Shown: positions 50,399 through 60,153, counted from the stretch's first letter. The stretch is 64,000 nt of DNA from Candidatus Gastranaerophilales bacterium (GCA_017461425.1 JAFTXY010000007.1:1-64000), one strand, 5' to 3'. The notes: a model not told the origin generated them from the sequence alone. Translations and numbers: made by a program.

Positions 50399-51376
50399 TT
50401 ATATTAGTTCTAAGTCGTCTGCATCTTCAGGATTTGGTTGAAGATCAAGACCCATTTGGTGAAGTTTTTCAATTACTTCGTCTGAAGATTTTTTACCGAA
50501 GTTTTTAATGTTTAATAAATCATGTTCTGATTTTTTCAATAATTCTGACATTGAATTAATTGAAGCTCTTTTTAAACAGTTATATGCTCTTACTGATAAT
50601 TCTAAATCTTCAATTGAAAGAGTTGGAGCAGGTTCTGCTACTTCTTCTTGAGTTTCGATAATTTCAGGTTTAACTTGAACAGGTGTTCCTGAAATACCAG
50701 CGATTTGGCTGAAGTGTTCAATTAATAAGTTAGAAGCTTTTGATAAAGCAGCTCCAACTTCAATTGAACCATTTGACCAAATTTCAAGAGTTAATTTATC
50801 GAAGTCTAATGATTCACCAACACGAGCTGGTTCAACATTGTAGCTAACTCTTTTGATTGGCATAAATACTGCATCGATTGGTAATAAATCGATTGGTAAG
50901 CCATTTTTTTGTTCTTTAAGAACATCTGTTGCAACATAGCCTTTGCCAACTTCAACAGTGATATCAGCATGGATTGAACCACCTTCTGATAAAGTACAAA
51001 TTACACAATCAGGGTTAACGATTTTAACACCAGCTGGTAATTCGATATCTCCAGCAAGAACAGGTCCAGGTTTTGTTGCATCTAGTCTTAAGTGTTGTTG
51101 TTCAATCGCATCTGTTTTAACAACAACTGATTTAAGATTTAACATTATATCAATAACATCTTCCACAACTCCAGGAATTGAAGTGTATTCGTGAGTAATA
51201 CCTTCGATTCTTACAGAAGTTATAGCAGCGCCTTCTAAGCTTGATAATAAAACTCTTCTTAAAGCATTACCAATTGTAGCACCATAACCTCTTTCAAGTG
51301 GTTCAATAACGAATTTACCGTATTGAGAACCATCTGATGAAGTTGTTGTATTAATGTTTTTAATTTTAAGTTCCAT
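50399..51376 (-). CDS. rpoA: RNA polymerase alpha subunit
   Basis: 325 aa. The N-terminal dimerisation domain has FVIEPLERGYGATIGNALRR and VLLSSLEGAAITSVRIEG. The C-terminal domain, which contacts UP elements and activators, has LSVRAYNCLKRASINSMSEL and LNIKNFGKKSSDEVIEKL. A Pro/Glu/Ala-rich linker (ETQEEVAEPAPTLS) joins them. Lies between rpsD and rplQ. Confidence 0.97.
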   Translation of the reverse strand: MELKIKNINTTTSSDGSQYGKFVIEPLERGYGATIGNALRRVLLSSLEGAAITSVRIEGITHEYTSIPGVVEDVIDIMLNLKSVVVKTDAIEQQHLRLDATKPGPVLAGDIELPAGVKIVNPDCVICTLSEGGSIHADITVEVGKGYVATDVLKEQKNGLPIDLLPIDAVFMPIKRVSYNVEPARVGESLDFDKLTLEIWSNGSIEVGAALSKASNLLIEHFSQIAGISGTPVQVKPEIIETQEEVAEPAPTLSIEDLELSVRAYNCLKRASINSMSELLKKSEHDLLNIKNFGKKSSDEVIEKLHQMGLDLQPNPEDADDLELI

Positions 51377-51393
51377 AATTTATTCTCTCCTAA

Positions 51394-51996
51394 TTATTTA
51401 GAGTAGTATTCAATAACGAGTTGTTCTTTAAATTCAGGGTCTAACTCTTCTCTTTGAGGAATTCTGTCAAATGTAACAGATAATTCATTTCTATCAACAG
51501 TTAACCAAGCATAGTTTAATGCTAAGTCGATTTGTTCCATTACATTTTTAACGAATTGTTTTGAGTTTTCTCTAACTGTAACAACATCGCCAACTTTCAA
51601 TAAATAAGAAGGAATGTCTACTTTTTTACCATTTACAAGAACGTGTGCATGATTAACGATTTGTCTTGCTTGGCGTCTTGTGATAGCAAAACCTGCTCTG
51701 TATAAAACGTTGTCTAATCTTGATTCAAGAGTTTGTAACATGATAGTACCTGTTACACCAGTTTTTCTTGTAGCAGATTCATAATATTTTGCGAATTGTT
51801 TTTCGCTTACTAAGTAAGTCATTCTGATTGTTTGTTTTGCTTTTAATTGCAAAGCGTAATCAGAAGCTTTTTTTCTTGTTGCACCATGCTGACCAGAAGC
51901 ATGTTGTCTCATAGATGTTGTTAATTTACGGTTAGATAAATCTTTAACACCATAGTTTCTAAATAATTTATTAGTTGGTCCAGTATATTTAGCCAT
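51394..51996 (-). CDS. rpsD: 30S ribosomal protein S4
   Basis: 200 aa. KYTGPTNKLFRNYGVKDLSN at the N-terminus and the S4 RNA-binding domain LESRLDNVLYRAGFAITRRQ, HAHVLVNGKKVDIPSYLLKV identify it. The N-terminus lacks the zinc-binding cysteines of many S4 proteins, as in the C-minus type. In alpha operons S4 is often the translational regulator. Its presence here between rpsK and rpoA is the general bacterial order. Confidence 0.97.
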   Translation of the reverse strand: MAKYTGPTNKLFRNYGVKDLSNRKLTTSMRQHASGQHGATRKKASDYALQLKAKQTIRMTYLVSEKQFAKYYESATRKTGVTGTIMLQTLESRLDNVLYRAGFAITRRQARQIVNHAHVLVNGKKVDIPSYLLKVGDVVTVRENSKQFVKNVMEQIDLALNYAWLTVDRNELSVTFDRIPQREELDPEFKEQLVIEYYSK

Positions 51997-52027
51997 TTTA
52001 GCTCCTATTGTTTAATTATGTTTATTA

Positions 52028-52414
52028 CTATACTCTACGTTTTTTAGGTGGACGGCATCCATTGTGAGGAATTGGAGTTACATCTTTAATTAATGTAATT
52101 TCAAGACCTGCACCTTGAATAGCTCTGATTGCAGTTTCTCTTCCTGAACCAGGACCTTTAACGTATACTTCAACTTTTTTCATGCCTTGATCGATTGATT
52201 TTTTAGCAACGATTTCAGCAGCAGATTGTGCAGCAAATGGAGTGCCTTTTCTAGCACCTTTGAAACCGCATCCGCCAGCAGATGCCCAAGCAACTGCATT
52301 ACCTTGTGTATCTGTTGAAGTTACAATTGTATTATTGAAGGTGGATTGAATGTGAACCACACCTTGTAGTATATTTTTTCTTTCTTTCTTTTTAGTTTTT
52401 TGTGGTTTAGCCAT
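52028..52414 (-). CDS. rpsK: 30S ribosomal protein S11
   Basis: 128 aa. [40 protein letters not shown] and the C-terminal [18 protein letters not shown] are diagnostic S11 sequence. Located on the platform of the 30S subunit. It follows rpsM by 15 nt. Confidence 0.97.
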   Translation of the reverse strand: MAKPQKTKKKERKNILQGVVHIQSTFNNTIVTSTDTQGNAVAWASAGGCGFKGARKGTPFAAQSAAEIVAKKSIDQGMKKVEVYVKGPGSGRETAIRAIQGAGLEITLIKDVTPIPHNGCRPPKKRRV

Positions 52415-52429
52415 TATCTTGTTCCCTTA

Positions 52430-52798
52430 TTATTTTTTCTTACCTGCAATTGGTCCAGTTTTTTTACCGCGACGTGTTCTAGCGTTTGTTTTTGTTCTTT
52501 GACCACGTACTGGTAATTTCTTTCTGTGACGAATGCCACGATAAGAGTTAATTTCGCTTAAACGTTTAATGTGTAGAGATTCTTCTCTTTTTAAGTCACC
52601 TTCAACTGTGTAATTTGCAATTTCGGTTCTTAATTTTTTAATATCATCTTCTGTTAAATCGTCAGTTCTCAAATCTTGAGAAATGTTGCAAGCAGCTAAG
52701 ATTTTAGCACTTCTTGTTGGTCCGATTCCATAGATGTAGGTTAAAGCTATAACCATTCTTTTATTGCGAGGTAAGTCTACCCCAACTAGTCTTGCCAT
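52430..52798 (-). CDS. rpsM: 30S ribosomal protein S13
   Basis: 122 aa. [34 protein letters not shown] and the C-terminal [20 protein letters not shown] with TRRGKK are diagnostic. S13 contacts the 50S subunit and tRNA. GGAG precedes the ATG. Confidence 0.97.
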   Translation of the reverse strand: MARLVGVDLPRNKRMVIALTYIYGIGPTRSAKILAACNISQDLRTDDLTEDDIKKLRTEIANYTVEGDLKREESLHIKRLSEINSYRGIRHRKKLPVRGQRTKTNARTRRGKKTGPIAGKKK

Positions 52799-52814
52799 TT
52801 ATCTTCTCCTATTA

Positions 52815-52928
52815 TTAACCTTGTCTTTGTTTGTGTTTTGGGTGTTTGCATACAACAGTTACTCTGCCACGTCTTTTAATAATTTGGCAGTCTTTGCATA
52901 TTTTTTTTACTGATGCTCTTACTTTCAT
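52815..52928 (-). CDS. rpmJ: 50S ribosomal protein L36
   Basis: 37 aa, too short for most ORF lists. The sequence is [20 protein letters not shown] followed by [17 protein letters not shown]. The zinc ligands Cys-x2-Cys, Cys and His are all present (the C-plus type). It is in the conserved place between infA and rpsM. AAGGAT lies upstream of the ATG. Confidence 0.97.
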   Translation of the reverse strand: MKVRASVKKICKDCQIIKRRGRVTVVCKHPKHKQRQG

Positions 52929-52943
52929 TTTTTTATCCTTTTA

Positions 52944-53159
52944 TTACTTTAATCTGTATGTAATTCTTCCTCTGCTTAGGTCATAAGGTGTCATTTCGAC
53001 CTTCACCTTGTCTCCTGGCAGAATTCTTATGAAATTTTTTCTAATTTTTCCTGAAATATGGGCTAAGATTTCGTGTCCATTTTCAAGCTCAACTCTAAAC
53101 ATTGCATTAGGCAATGATTCAAGTATTGTTCCTTCTAGTTCTATTACGTCTTTTGACAT
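52944..53159 (-). CDS. infA: Translation initiation factor IF-1
   Basis: 71 aa OB-fold protein: [40 protein letters not shown], and the C-terminal [15 protein letters not shown]. First gene of the operon, with AAGGAAAAC 2-8 nt before the ATG. secY, adk and map, which often precede infA, are not adjacent here. Confidence 0.97.
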   Translation of the reverse strand: MSKDVIELEGTILESLPNAMFRVELENGHEILAHISGKIRKNFIRILPGDKVKVEMTPYDLSRGRITYRLK

Positions 53160-53483
53160 AGTTTTCCTTATTTTTTTAACCAGTATAAACTATCATACAT
53201 GTTGAATTTTTCATTGCAAGAAAAAAAACCGCCAAAAACCCTAAAAACAGGCATTTTTTATAAAATAACAAAATAATTTTTTTAAACATAGAACACAATA
53301 AGTTATTACCGAATTTGAAAAAGTTCTTATTTTCGCTATTTTTAACCTATTTTGTAAACTTTTATTAATTTTGATAAAAGTTGTATGTTTAAAAAAATAA
53401 ATTTACATAAGTTATCTTATTCAAAAAGTGAATGAAAAAAAAGTTGGCTTAAATTATAATAATTAAAAACACGGGGAGAAAAG
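53160..53483. promoter_or_regulatory. Divergent promoter region between infA operon and prenyltransferase gene
   Basis: A 324-nt gap without a supported gene. For infA (minus), TTGCAA (53214-53219), 16 nt and TATGAT (53192-53197) give a start near 53185. For the plus-strand gene, a TATAAT lies near 53454 and GGGGAGAA just before the ATG. The middle is AT-rich with a weak GCC/GGC hairpin near 53231-53253. I see no tRNA, riboswitch or ORF. Confidence 0.6.
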
Positions 53484-54464
53484 ATGGGATTAGTTAGAAA
53501 GTATTTTAATAACTTTATGGAACTTACAAGAGGTTATAGTCTTGCAATGATATTTGCTTCTTGTTTTGTATTGTTTTCTTACGCAAATTATTGCGAAAGT
53601 TTCACTTGGATTAATTTTATTCTCCTTGTTGTCGCATTGTCTTGTGTTCAAATGGGTGCAAATTTATTTGATGATTATATAGATATAAAATTAAAATTAA
53701 AACAAGGACAAAGTTTTAATGAAATGGTATTTAGCACTGATAGAAAAGCTTATATGATAAGAAATGGAGTTTTTTCTATAAAACAAGTTGAAATAATATT
53801 AATTATATTATTTTTAATTGCTTCTATTGTCGGAATTTATTTTGCAGTTATATCAACTTGGAAAGTTTTAATATTTGCTTTATTGGGTGGTTTTTTAACT
53901 TTGTTTTATCCAATTTCTTCAAGATATTATTTAGCTGATATTATTGTCGGTATAATTTTTGGGCCATTGGTTATTATGGGCGGATATTATGCTTTGTGCA
54001 ATTCTTTTAATCCAAATCTATTTCTTATGTCTTTTGCAATATGCATTACAACAATAATATTATTACATGTACATAATATTATGGATTGGGAGTTCGATAG
54101 AAATAATAATAAAAATACTCTTGCAATATTGTGCAAAACAAAGCAAAATGCAATTACAGCGCTAAAATTGATGATAATAGCTTCATATTTAATTGTTGTT
54201 ATTGGTGTTTTGTTATTGAAATTTAATCCTCATACATTATATGTGTTTTTAACATTACCAATAGCTACTAAATTATTAGAATCTATCAATGACTATATAA
54301 ATATTAAAGATGTAAAGTTTGAACCAAGATGGTATTATGGTCCATTTGAAAACTGGAAATCTATTCAGGAAAGAAAGCTTGATTATTTTATGTATAGATT
54401 TTATTTGGCTCGAAATTTTTCATTGTTTTTTGCGATATTTGTATCGCTTGGAGCAATGATATAA
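53484..54464 (+). CDS. UbiA-family prenyltransferase (MenA-like)
   Basis: 326-aa integral membrane prenyltransferase. The first Asp-rich motif is in GANLFDDYIDIKLKLKQGQS (form N-x-x-D-D-x-x-D), the second in HNIMDWEFDRNNNKNTLAIL. About eight hydrophobic helices surround them. The closest role is 1,4-dihydroxy-2-naphthoate polyprenyltransferase, which attaches the isoprenoid tail in menaquinone synthesis; menG at 135 performs the later methylation. GGGGAG lies 6 nt before the ATG. Other UbiA substrates cannot be excluded. Confidence 0.85.
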   Translation: MGLVRKYFNNFMELTRGYSLAMIFASCFVLFSYANYCESFTWINFILLVVALSCVQMGANLFDDYIDIKLKLKQGQSFNEMVFSTDRKAYMIRNGVFSIKQVEIILIILFLIASIVGIYFAVISTWKVLIFALLGGFLTLFYPISSRYYLADIIVGIIFGPLVIMGGYYALCNSFNPNLFLMSFAICITTIILLHVHNIMDWEFDRNNNKNTLAILCKTKQNAITALKLMIIASYLIVVIGVLLLKFNPHTLYVFLTLPIATKLLESINDYINIKDVKFEPRWYYGPFENWKSIQERKLDYFMYRFYLARNFSLFFAIFVSLGAMI

Positions 54465-54477
54465 AGGGGTTGGTAAT

Positions 54478-55032
54478 ATGAAAAAGATTATATTATTAAT
54501 TATATGTTTATATTTAGGAGGAGTTATTATGTCTTGCGCATTAGATAAAGTTGAAGAAAATATTTTTAGAGTTATAAGCAAGGAATTAAAGCATAATGAC
54601 ACTCTTCCGAATGCTCAAGTTTTGAATGCTTATGGATGTAATGGCGGTAATGTATCTCCTGAGCTTTCATGGATTAATGTTCCAAATAATACAAAAAGTT
54701 TTGCCATTGTTTGTCATGATCCTGATGCACCAAAGGAAAATGGTTGGTATCATTGGCTTGTAGTTAATATTCCAAATACATATACATCAATTAAACAAGG
54801 TGAAAAAATAAAAGAATCACTTGAAACTATAACTGATTTTAAAACAACAGGCTATGGTGGAGCTTGTCCTCCTGTTGGTCATGGAATTCATCATTATCAT
54901 TTTACTGTTTATGCACTTGATGTTGAAAAATTAGACGTTAAACAAAATGAAAAACCAACAGAAGTTGAGAAAAAAATAATAAGCCATGCAATTGCCAAAT
55001 CTACAATTACAGGTTTGTTTGAAAGAAAGTAA
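54478..55032 (+). CDS. PEBP/YbhB-family protein
   Basis: 184-aa member of the YbhB/YbcL phosphatidylethanolamine-binding protein family. Motifs: SPELSWINVPNNTKSFAIVC, HDPDAPKENGWYHWLVVNIP and GYGGACPPVGHGIHHYHFTV, which form the anion-binding pocket. The first 18 residues are hydrophobic and could be a signal or lipoprotein peptide (IMSC). AAGGGG precedes this ATG. However, AGGAGGAG, a full consensus ribosome site, lies before an internal ATG at 54529, which would yield a cytoplasmic 167-aa form. Ligand unknown. Confidence 0.88.
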   Translation: MKKIILLIICLYLGGVIMSCALDKVEENIFRVISKELKHNDTLPNAQVLNAYGCNGGNVSPELSWINVPNNTKSFAIVCHDPDAPKENGWYHWLVVNIPNTYTSIKQGEKIKESLETITDFKTTGYGGACPPVGHGIHHYHFTVYALDVEKLDVKQNEKPTEVEKKIISHAIAKSTITGLFERK

Positions 55033-55033
55033 A

Positions 55034-55915
55034 TTATTCTTCTTCAATTTTTTTAATAGCTTCTATACCAACTAAGTTTTCTAAAATTGCACGAGATGTT
55101 AAAAAATCATCTTGTGCTCTTTGAGCATTTGTTTTTGCATTTCTATAATAAACATCAGCGATGGTTAATTCTTCTGTTGATTTATTTTGTGCGTTTTTAT
55201 AAATTTCTTCTCTTTTTTTATAATTTTCATTTGTTAGATTAGCAAGTTGCTCTTTAGTTTTATAATCCATATATAGTTCTATTAATTTCTTTTGTAGCGC
55301 ATCTATTTTTCTAACCAATAAAACCATATCTGCATCTGATACTTTTGAAAATTTATAATTAACTTCTTTATCATCTTTCATAAAAGCATTGACTAATCCG
55401 CCACCAATCAATGCTCCTGTTGCAACAAAAGGATCACCTGCAACAGACGCACCAGCAATGGATGAAAAATTTGCAATAGGTTTCAATATTTTTTTAACGG
55501 CTGATTCACTTGGCTTATTTTCATCTGGATTTGAAAGTTTATAGATTGTGTATTTCATTGTTTCTGAGCGAGATGCTGCCGCATTCCATAAAATACTTAA
55601 ATCAAAATTTGTTTTAGCTGAATCTAAATCAAGTTCATAGCTAACATCTTGTGCTAATTTTCTAAGGCTTAAATCTGCATAGTTCGAATTTGTAGTTGCG
55701 GTTTCTTGAGCTACAATTTCATTTTTTTCTTCTGTTATTGGGGTTAGATGTGCTTTTTGTTTTTCTGCTTTAATTTCAGTTTTTTCTATTGTTTCAACTT
55801 TATCTGTGTTTGCTATTTTTCCTAAAAATGGTTTTGGTTCAGTTAAATCCTTATATTCAATAGCAAAAATTGGAGAATTTAAAAGTATGAGTGATAAAAT
55901 TATATACTTTTTCAT
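55034..55915 (-). CDS. Secreted coiled-coil protein, TolC-like (paralogue B)
   Basis: 293 aa with a signal peptide (KKYIILSLILLNSPIFA). A variable linker precedes ILWNAAASRSETMKYTIYKL, a Gly/Ala segment (SIAGASVAGDPFVATGALIG) and a long C-terminal coiled coil (KKREEIYKNAQNKSTEELTI) that ends in TSRAILENLVGIEAI. The last pattern resembles the end of a TolC-family hairpin. The neighbouring upstream gene is paralogous and overlaps by 4 nt. Both may be periplasmic partners of one complex. Function unknown. Confidence 0.72.
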   Translation of the reverse strand: MKKYIILSLILLNSPIFAIEYKDLTEPKPFLGKIANTDKVETIEKTEIKAEKQKAHLTPITEEKNEIVAQETATTNSNYADLSLRKLAQDVSYELDLDSAKTNFDLSILWNAAASRSETMKYTIYKLSNPDENKPSESAVKKILKPIANFSSIAGASVAGDPFVATGALIGGGLVNAFMKDDKEVNYKFSKVSDADMVLLVRKIDALQKKLIELYMDYKTKEQLANLTNENYKKREEIYKNAQNKSTEELTIADVYYRNAKTNAQRAQDDFLTSRAILENLVGIEAIKKIEEE

Positions 55916-56781
55916 TTTTCATCCTCCATTGAGGAAACATTTAATGTTTTCTTTTCGTAGTTTAAATCGTCTTTATTGACATTTTGCAAAGTCAAATCAA
56001 ATTGAGCAACATTAAGATTATCAACAGTTTTTTTACCTGCCAATCTTGTTAACGCCATCTGATATTTTTTTACTTCTTGTTTTAATCTATATTCTTCAAT
56101 TTGTTCTTCTTCCCATTGAGAAGATGTAATTGTTATATTTAATGAATCATTTTTTTCTAAAGCTTCAGAATAATTTTTATTATGCAAAAGAAGTTGTTCT
56201 CTGCATTTTTTTAATTTTGTTAATGCGCCTTTGTATTTAAAATAATCAACGATAATTTCATCTTGCAAATCTTCAACTAAACTTGCAAGCTCAATTGCTT
56301 CTGTATCTGTTAAAGCGGGATTTTGAAGTTTTTGATTGTTTTCTTTATTGATTAAATTTGTTGCTAATCTTCCTGCTGCGTATGCACCTGATTGAATGCC
56401 ATAATTCATGCCCAAAAATGATGGCAATAATGCCGCACCTGAAATGATAGCATTCATTGATTTTGCCATCATTGAAGAATGTATTCTTCTTTGTTCAGCT
56501 GGAATAGCAAGTTTTTTTATACAAAAACCAATCATTGGATTATTTGAGACTGTTGAATTCCAAAGATTTTCAATATCTTCTAAATCAGCTTTTTGTTGTT
56601 CGTTTATTTGTTTTTGCGCTTCAATTGTGTCGTCGATAAATAATGAGCCTTTAAGGGTTTGTACTTGTTGAGTGTATTGAACATCAAAATCTTGAACTTT
56701 ATCAAGTCTTATTTCGTCATTAGCAAATGCAAATGAAAATAAATTAGATAATAATAATGTTGCTAATATTTTGTTGCGCAT
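55912..56781 (-). CDS. Secreted coiled-coil protein, TolC-like (paralogue A)
   Basis: 289 aa with signal peptide (MRNKILATLLLSNLFSFAFA). The mature part has ENLWNSTVSNNPMIGFCIKK, aligned with ILWNAAASRSETMKYTIYKL of the next gene; then an Ala/Gly segment (AAGRLATNLI) and a long coiled coil ending YQMALTRLAGKKTVDNLNVA, again like a TolC repeat end. Same architecture and length as its downstream neighbour, so they arose by tandem duplication. No beta-barrel strand is obvious. Function unknown. Confidence 0.72.
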   Translation of the reverse strand: MRNKILATLLLSNLFSFAFANDEIRLDKVQDFDVQYTQQVQTLKGSLFIDDTIEAQKQINEQQKADLEDIENLWNSTVSNNPMIGFCIKKLAIPAEQRRIHSSMMAKSMNAIISGAALLPSFLGMNYGIQSGAYAAGRLATNLINKENNQKLQNPALTDTEAIELASLVEDLQDEIIVDYFKYKGALTKLKKCREQLLLHNKNYSEALEKNDSLNITITSSQWEEEQIEEYRLKQEVKKYQMALTRLAGKKTVDNLNVAQFDLTLQNVNKDDLNYEKKTLNVSSMEDEK

Positions 56782-56940
56782 AATTAAATATTAGCATATA
56801 AAAAATATTTAACTTTTAAATGTATATAAATATTAATTTAACTAGCAAAATTATTTTTTGAGAAGTTTTGTAAGTTTGCATTACCCAATAATGCAATCAA
56901 TATTCCCTATTAAACGCATATTATATAGAAAGGTGTCAAT

Positions 56941-57462
56941 ATGAATATTAGTCCTATGAATTCAATTTCTTTTGGTGCAACTATCGGAAGAGAAGCTAGA
57001 ATTAGAAAAGATTGGAATGAAGATAAATTTAATGTTACCAATAAGAGTACAATAGCTTGTATGGATACATATGACGAACAGGTTAAAAAATTAATGGATC
57101 AAAAAAATGCAGCATATCGCCTAGATTGCTTTATGCGTTCAAACGAAGTTGATGCATTATTAAAACAATTACCTGAAGAAGGTATTGTTGACTTAAGATT
57201 ATCATATCAAGAAAATTCAAGAGATCCTGAAGACAGATTTGGACACCTTAGCGTTTCTTATAGAGAACCTGGTGATGATATTGCATGTAAAATTGCAAGA
57301 GAAAATGAAGGTATTGAATTAAGAGATGCAAATTATTTAGCAAGAGATTACAATATTTGCAGACCAGTTGATGAAGATGGAAATGTTAATAAACAACAAA
57401 TTCTTGATTGGATGACAAGTTTGGTTAATTTCTTTAATTCAGGATGTAAAATCGATAAATAG
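56941..57462 (+). CDS. SFGA-type lineage-specific protein (173 aa)
   Basis: Unrecognised. It starts MNISPMNSISFGATIGREAR, giving the clearest version of the N-terminal SF-x-A motif in the window. The rest is soluble, acidic and mixed alpha/beta (DLRLSYQENSRDPEDRFGHL, RLDCFMRSNEVDALLKQLPE). The ribosome binding context AAAGGTGTCAAT-ATG almost equals that of the gene at 39249. A terminator follows. Possibly exported by a route that recognises the N-terminus; that is speculation. Confidence 0.72.
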   Translation: MNISPMNSISFGATIGREARIRKDWNEDKFNVTNKSTIACMDTYDEQVKKLMDQKNAAYRLDCFMRSNEVDALLKQLPEEGIVDLRLSYQENSRDPEDRFGHLSVSYREPGDDIACKIARENEGIELRDANYLARDYNICRPVDEDGNVNKQQILDWMTSLVNFFNSGCKIDK

Positions 57463-57473
57463 TCAAATTTTAA

Positions 57474-58601
<1,128 letters not shown>

Positions 58602-58620
58602 TAAAACTTTTAAGTTTTAA

Positions 58621-58649
58621 AAAGAGTCGAAATTTATTTCGGCTCTTTT
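58621..58649 (+). terminator. Terminator of gap
   Basis: AAAGAGTCGAAA/TTTCGGCTCTTT (12-bp stem with one T-G pair, loop TTTA) and a run of T. Confidence 0.9.
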
Positions 58650-58706
58650 TTTGTTTATATAAATATAAAATACATAATTAGTTAAAAAATAAAATATAAA
58701 AATTTC

Positions 58707-58734
58707 TTGACATTTTTTATTTTATCTATATTAT
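58707..58734 (+). promoter_or_regulatory. Strong promoter without an obvious gene
   Basis: A perfect -35 TTGACA (58707-58712), a 16-nt spacer and TATTAT (58729-58734). The predicted start is near 58741, and an intrinsic terminator follows at 58789-58816. Confidence 0.7.
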
Positions 58735-58740
58735 ATTTTT

Positions 58741-58816
58741 ATTGAATATGTAAATCAATTTTATATGAAAATAAACCAAAATATTATTGAGCATTACAAA
58801 TTGTAATGCTCTTTTT
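58741..58816 (+). ncRNA. Candidate small RNA (about 75 nt)
   Basis: The interval starts 6-7 nt after the consensus promoter and ends in a perfect 9-bp hairpin GAGCATTAC/GTAATGCTC (58789-58811) with five T. It contains only a 13-codon frame (MKINQNIIEHYKL, from 58764) with no ribosome binding site, whose stop lies in the hairpin loop region. Promoter plus terminator without a gene is the usual layout of a trans-acting small RNA; a leader peptide cannot be excluded. The rest of the 58602-58935 gap holds only terminators. Confidence 0.5.
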
Positions 58817-58879
58817 CTTTAATAACTTAAAAAAATATTTTTATGTTATAAATTCTATTTATAGGTGCACATAATTAAA

Positions 58880-58907
58880 AAACCTGAAATTAAAATAATT
58901 TCAGGTT
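58880..58907 (-). terminator. Terminator of the zinc-ribbon gene
   Basis: AACCTGAAAT/ATTTCAGGTT (10-bp perfect stem, 7-nt loop); on the minus strand it is followed by TTTTTAATT, 30 nt after the stop of the gene at 58936. Confidence 0.8.
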
Positions 58908-58935
58908 TTAATGTAAAACAGATATTTTTTATAAA

Positions 58936-59502
58936 TTAATCTTTTCTTTTGTATTTTTTTAGTTTAATGGTTCCAAATGAAAGCATACGTATAACTGCGC
59001 ATACTCCATTAAAGAAAAACTCTTTTTTGTTTTCCTTATCATAGAGCGCATTTTCTTCAATTTGTTCTGTGAATTCTTCGCCTACTATTGTAAATAAGTT
59101 TTCCATGAAGTCTTTTTGTCTTGCTTCTGCGGTTGGAAATTCTGCTCTTATTTTTTCTAACTCTTGATTATCTAGAAATTTTGCTCCGCAAGAATAACAA
59201 GCATCTATTTTGATTTGCATTTTTGAGCTTGAAAAATTTTTCATCATTGTTGCGTTGCAATCAGCACAAATTCTAGGGATATCATCGCTAACAGGTGTGT
59301 ATTTTCTATCTTTTAATGCTTCTAGAATTACTTCTGCACTTTCGTGTTGTTCATCATAGTTTTCGTATTCTTTTTTTCCGAAAAATACTCCGCCACAACC
59401 ATCAATACAAATATCTATATAGATTCCTTTTTCTTTGTCAAAAACTTTTTTCATTTCTTTTTGGCACGCAGGACATCTTACTATTTCAAGATTATCAGTC
59501 AT
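58936..59502 (-). CDS. Double zinc-ribbon protein (TFIIB-type zinc finger)
   Basis: 188 aa. Two zinc ribbons: the first RCPACQKEMKKV with DICIDGCGGVFF (about 9-42), the second ICADCNATMMKN with IDACYSCGAKFLDNQELEKI (about 78-117). This matches the zf-TFIIB / YjdM-like arrangement of proteins found next to unrelated genes in many bacteria. A C-terminal helix and a basic tail (KLKKYKRKD) follow, possibly with a hydrophobic patch (NGVCAVIRMLSFGTI). GAGG lies 6 nt before the ATG. Role unknown, possibly assembly or nucleic-acid binding. Confidence 0.78.
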   Translation of the reverse strand: MTDNLEIVRCPACQKEMKKVFDKEKGIYIDICIDGCGGVFFGKKEYENYDEQHESAEVILEALKDRKYTPVSDDIPRICADCNATMMKNFSSSKMQIKIDACYSCGAKFLDNQELEKIRAEFPTAEARQKDFMENLFTIVGEEFTEQIEENALYDKENKKEFFFNGVCAVIRMLSFGTIKLKKYKRKD

Positions 59503-59568
59503 ATAAACCTCGTTAATACAATTACCAGCTAGATTATAGCATATTTAATTATTTGTGTCATTAAAATA

Positions 59569-60153
59569 TTAAACGCTGATATCTAAAATTCTTCTTTGCA
59601 CAAGGTTTATAAAGTTAGGAATATCTTCTCTATCTATTTCATAATCTCTACCTAAGAAATTTTGTCTGCTTATTTTAAAACCACATGTTTTGCCATAGAA
59701 GTCAAAAACATCTTGAAGCGCCTGTTTTATAACCAGTTTTTCTTTTCCTGTATCTAAAACTTTTTGTGCTATTATTGCTAGCATATTTTGAGCTACGTAT
59801 TTGTAATTTGAATTTTTTTTGCTGTTTATTAGTTTAACTTCTATTGTATTTGGAGTGCTTTTTGTATAACATAAGCCTGCTATTTCTCCATTAGAATCTT
59901 TTATACAATAGTAATGGATGTCATCATTTTTTTCGCCAATATTTTCGCATAAATATTTTGCTTGCATTCCAGTTCTAAATAAATATTTAAAATCCCAAGT
60001 TGAATCAAGATTATCAATTTCTGCTATATCAAATAAGTCTTTGCAATCATATTCATAGCAAGTTGCGCTAACTGGTTTGTTTTCTGACAAATCTTTTAGC
60101 ATACATTGACTTATTGGTATTTTTCGAGTGAATGAAATGGGGTTAATATTCAT
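59569..60153 (-). CDS. ISF-type lineage-specific protein, possibly GNAT-like
   Basis: 194 aa starting MNINPISFTRKIPISQCMLK. The central part (IHYYCIKDSNGEIAGLCYTK, NTIEVKLINSKKNSNYKYVA) followed by MLAIIAQKVLDTGKEKLVIK and DVFDFYGKTCGFKI has the strand-helix order of GNAT acetyltransferases, with YGKTCGF like the terminal FYxKxGF motif. A clear acetyl-CoA loop (Q/R-x-x-G-x-G/A) is missing. I recall close relatives with ISF starts in gut Melainabacteria. Treat the fold as a guess. Confidence 0.65.
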   Translation of the reverse strand: MNINPISFTRKIPISQCMLKDLSENKPVSATCYEYDCKDLFDIAEIDNLDSTWDFKYLFRTGMQAKYLCENIGEKNDDIHYYCIKDSNGEIAGLCYTKSTPNTIEVKLINSKKNSNYKYVAQNMLAIIAQKVLDTGKEKLVIKQALQDVFDFYGKTCGFKISRQNFLGRDYEIDREDIPNFINLVQRRILDISV

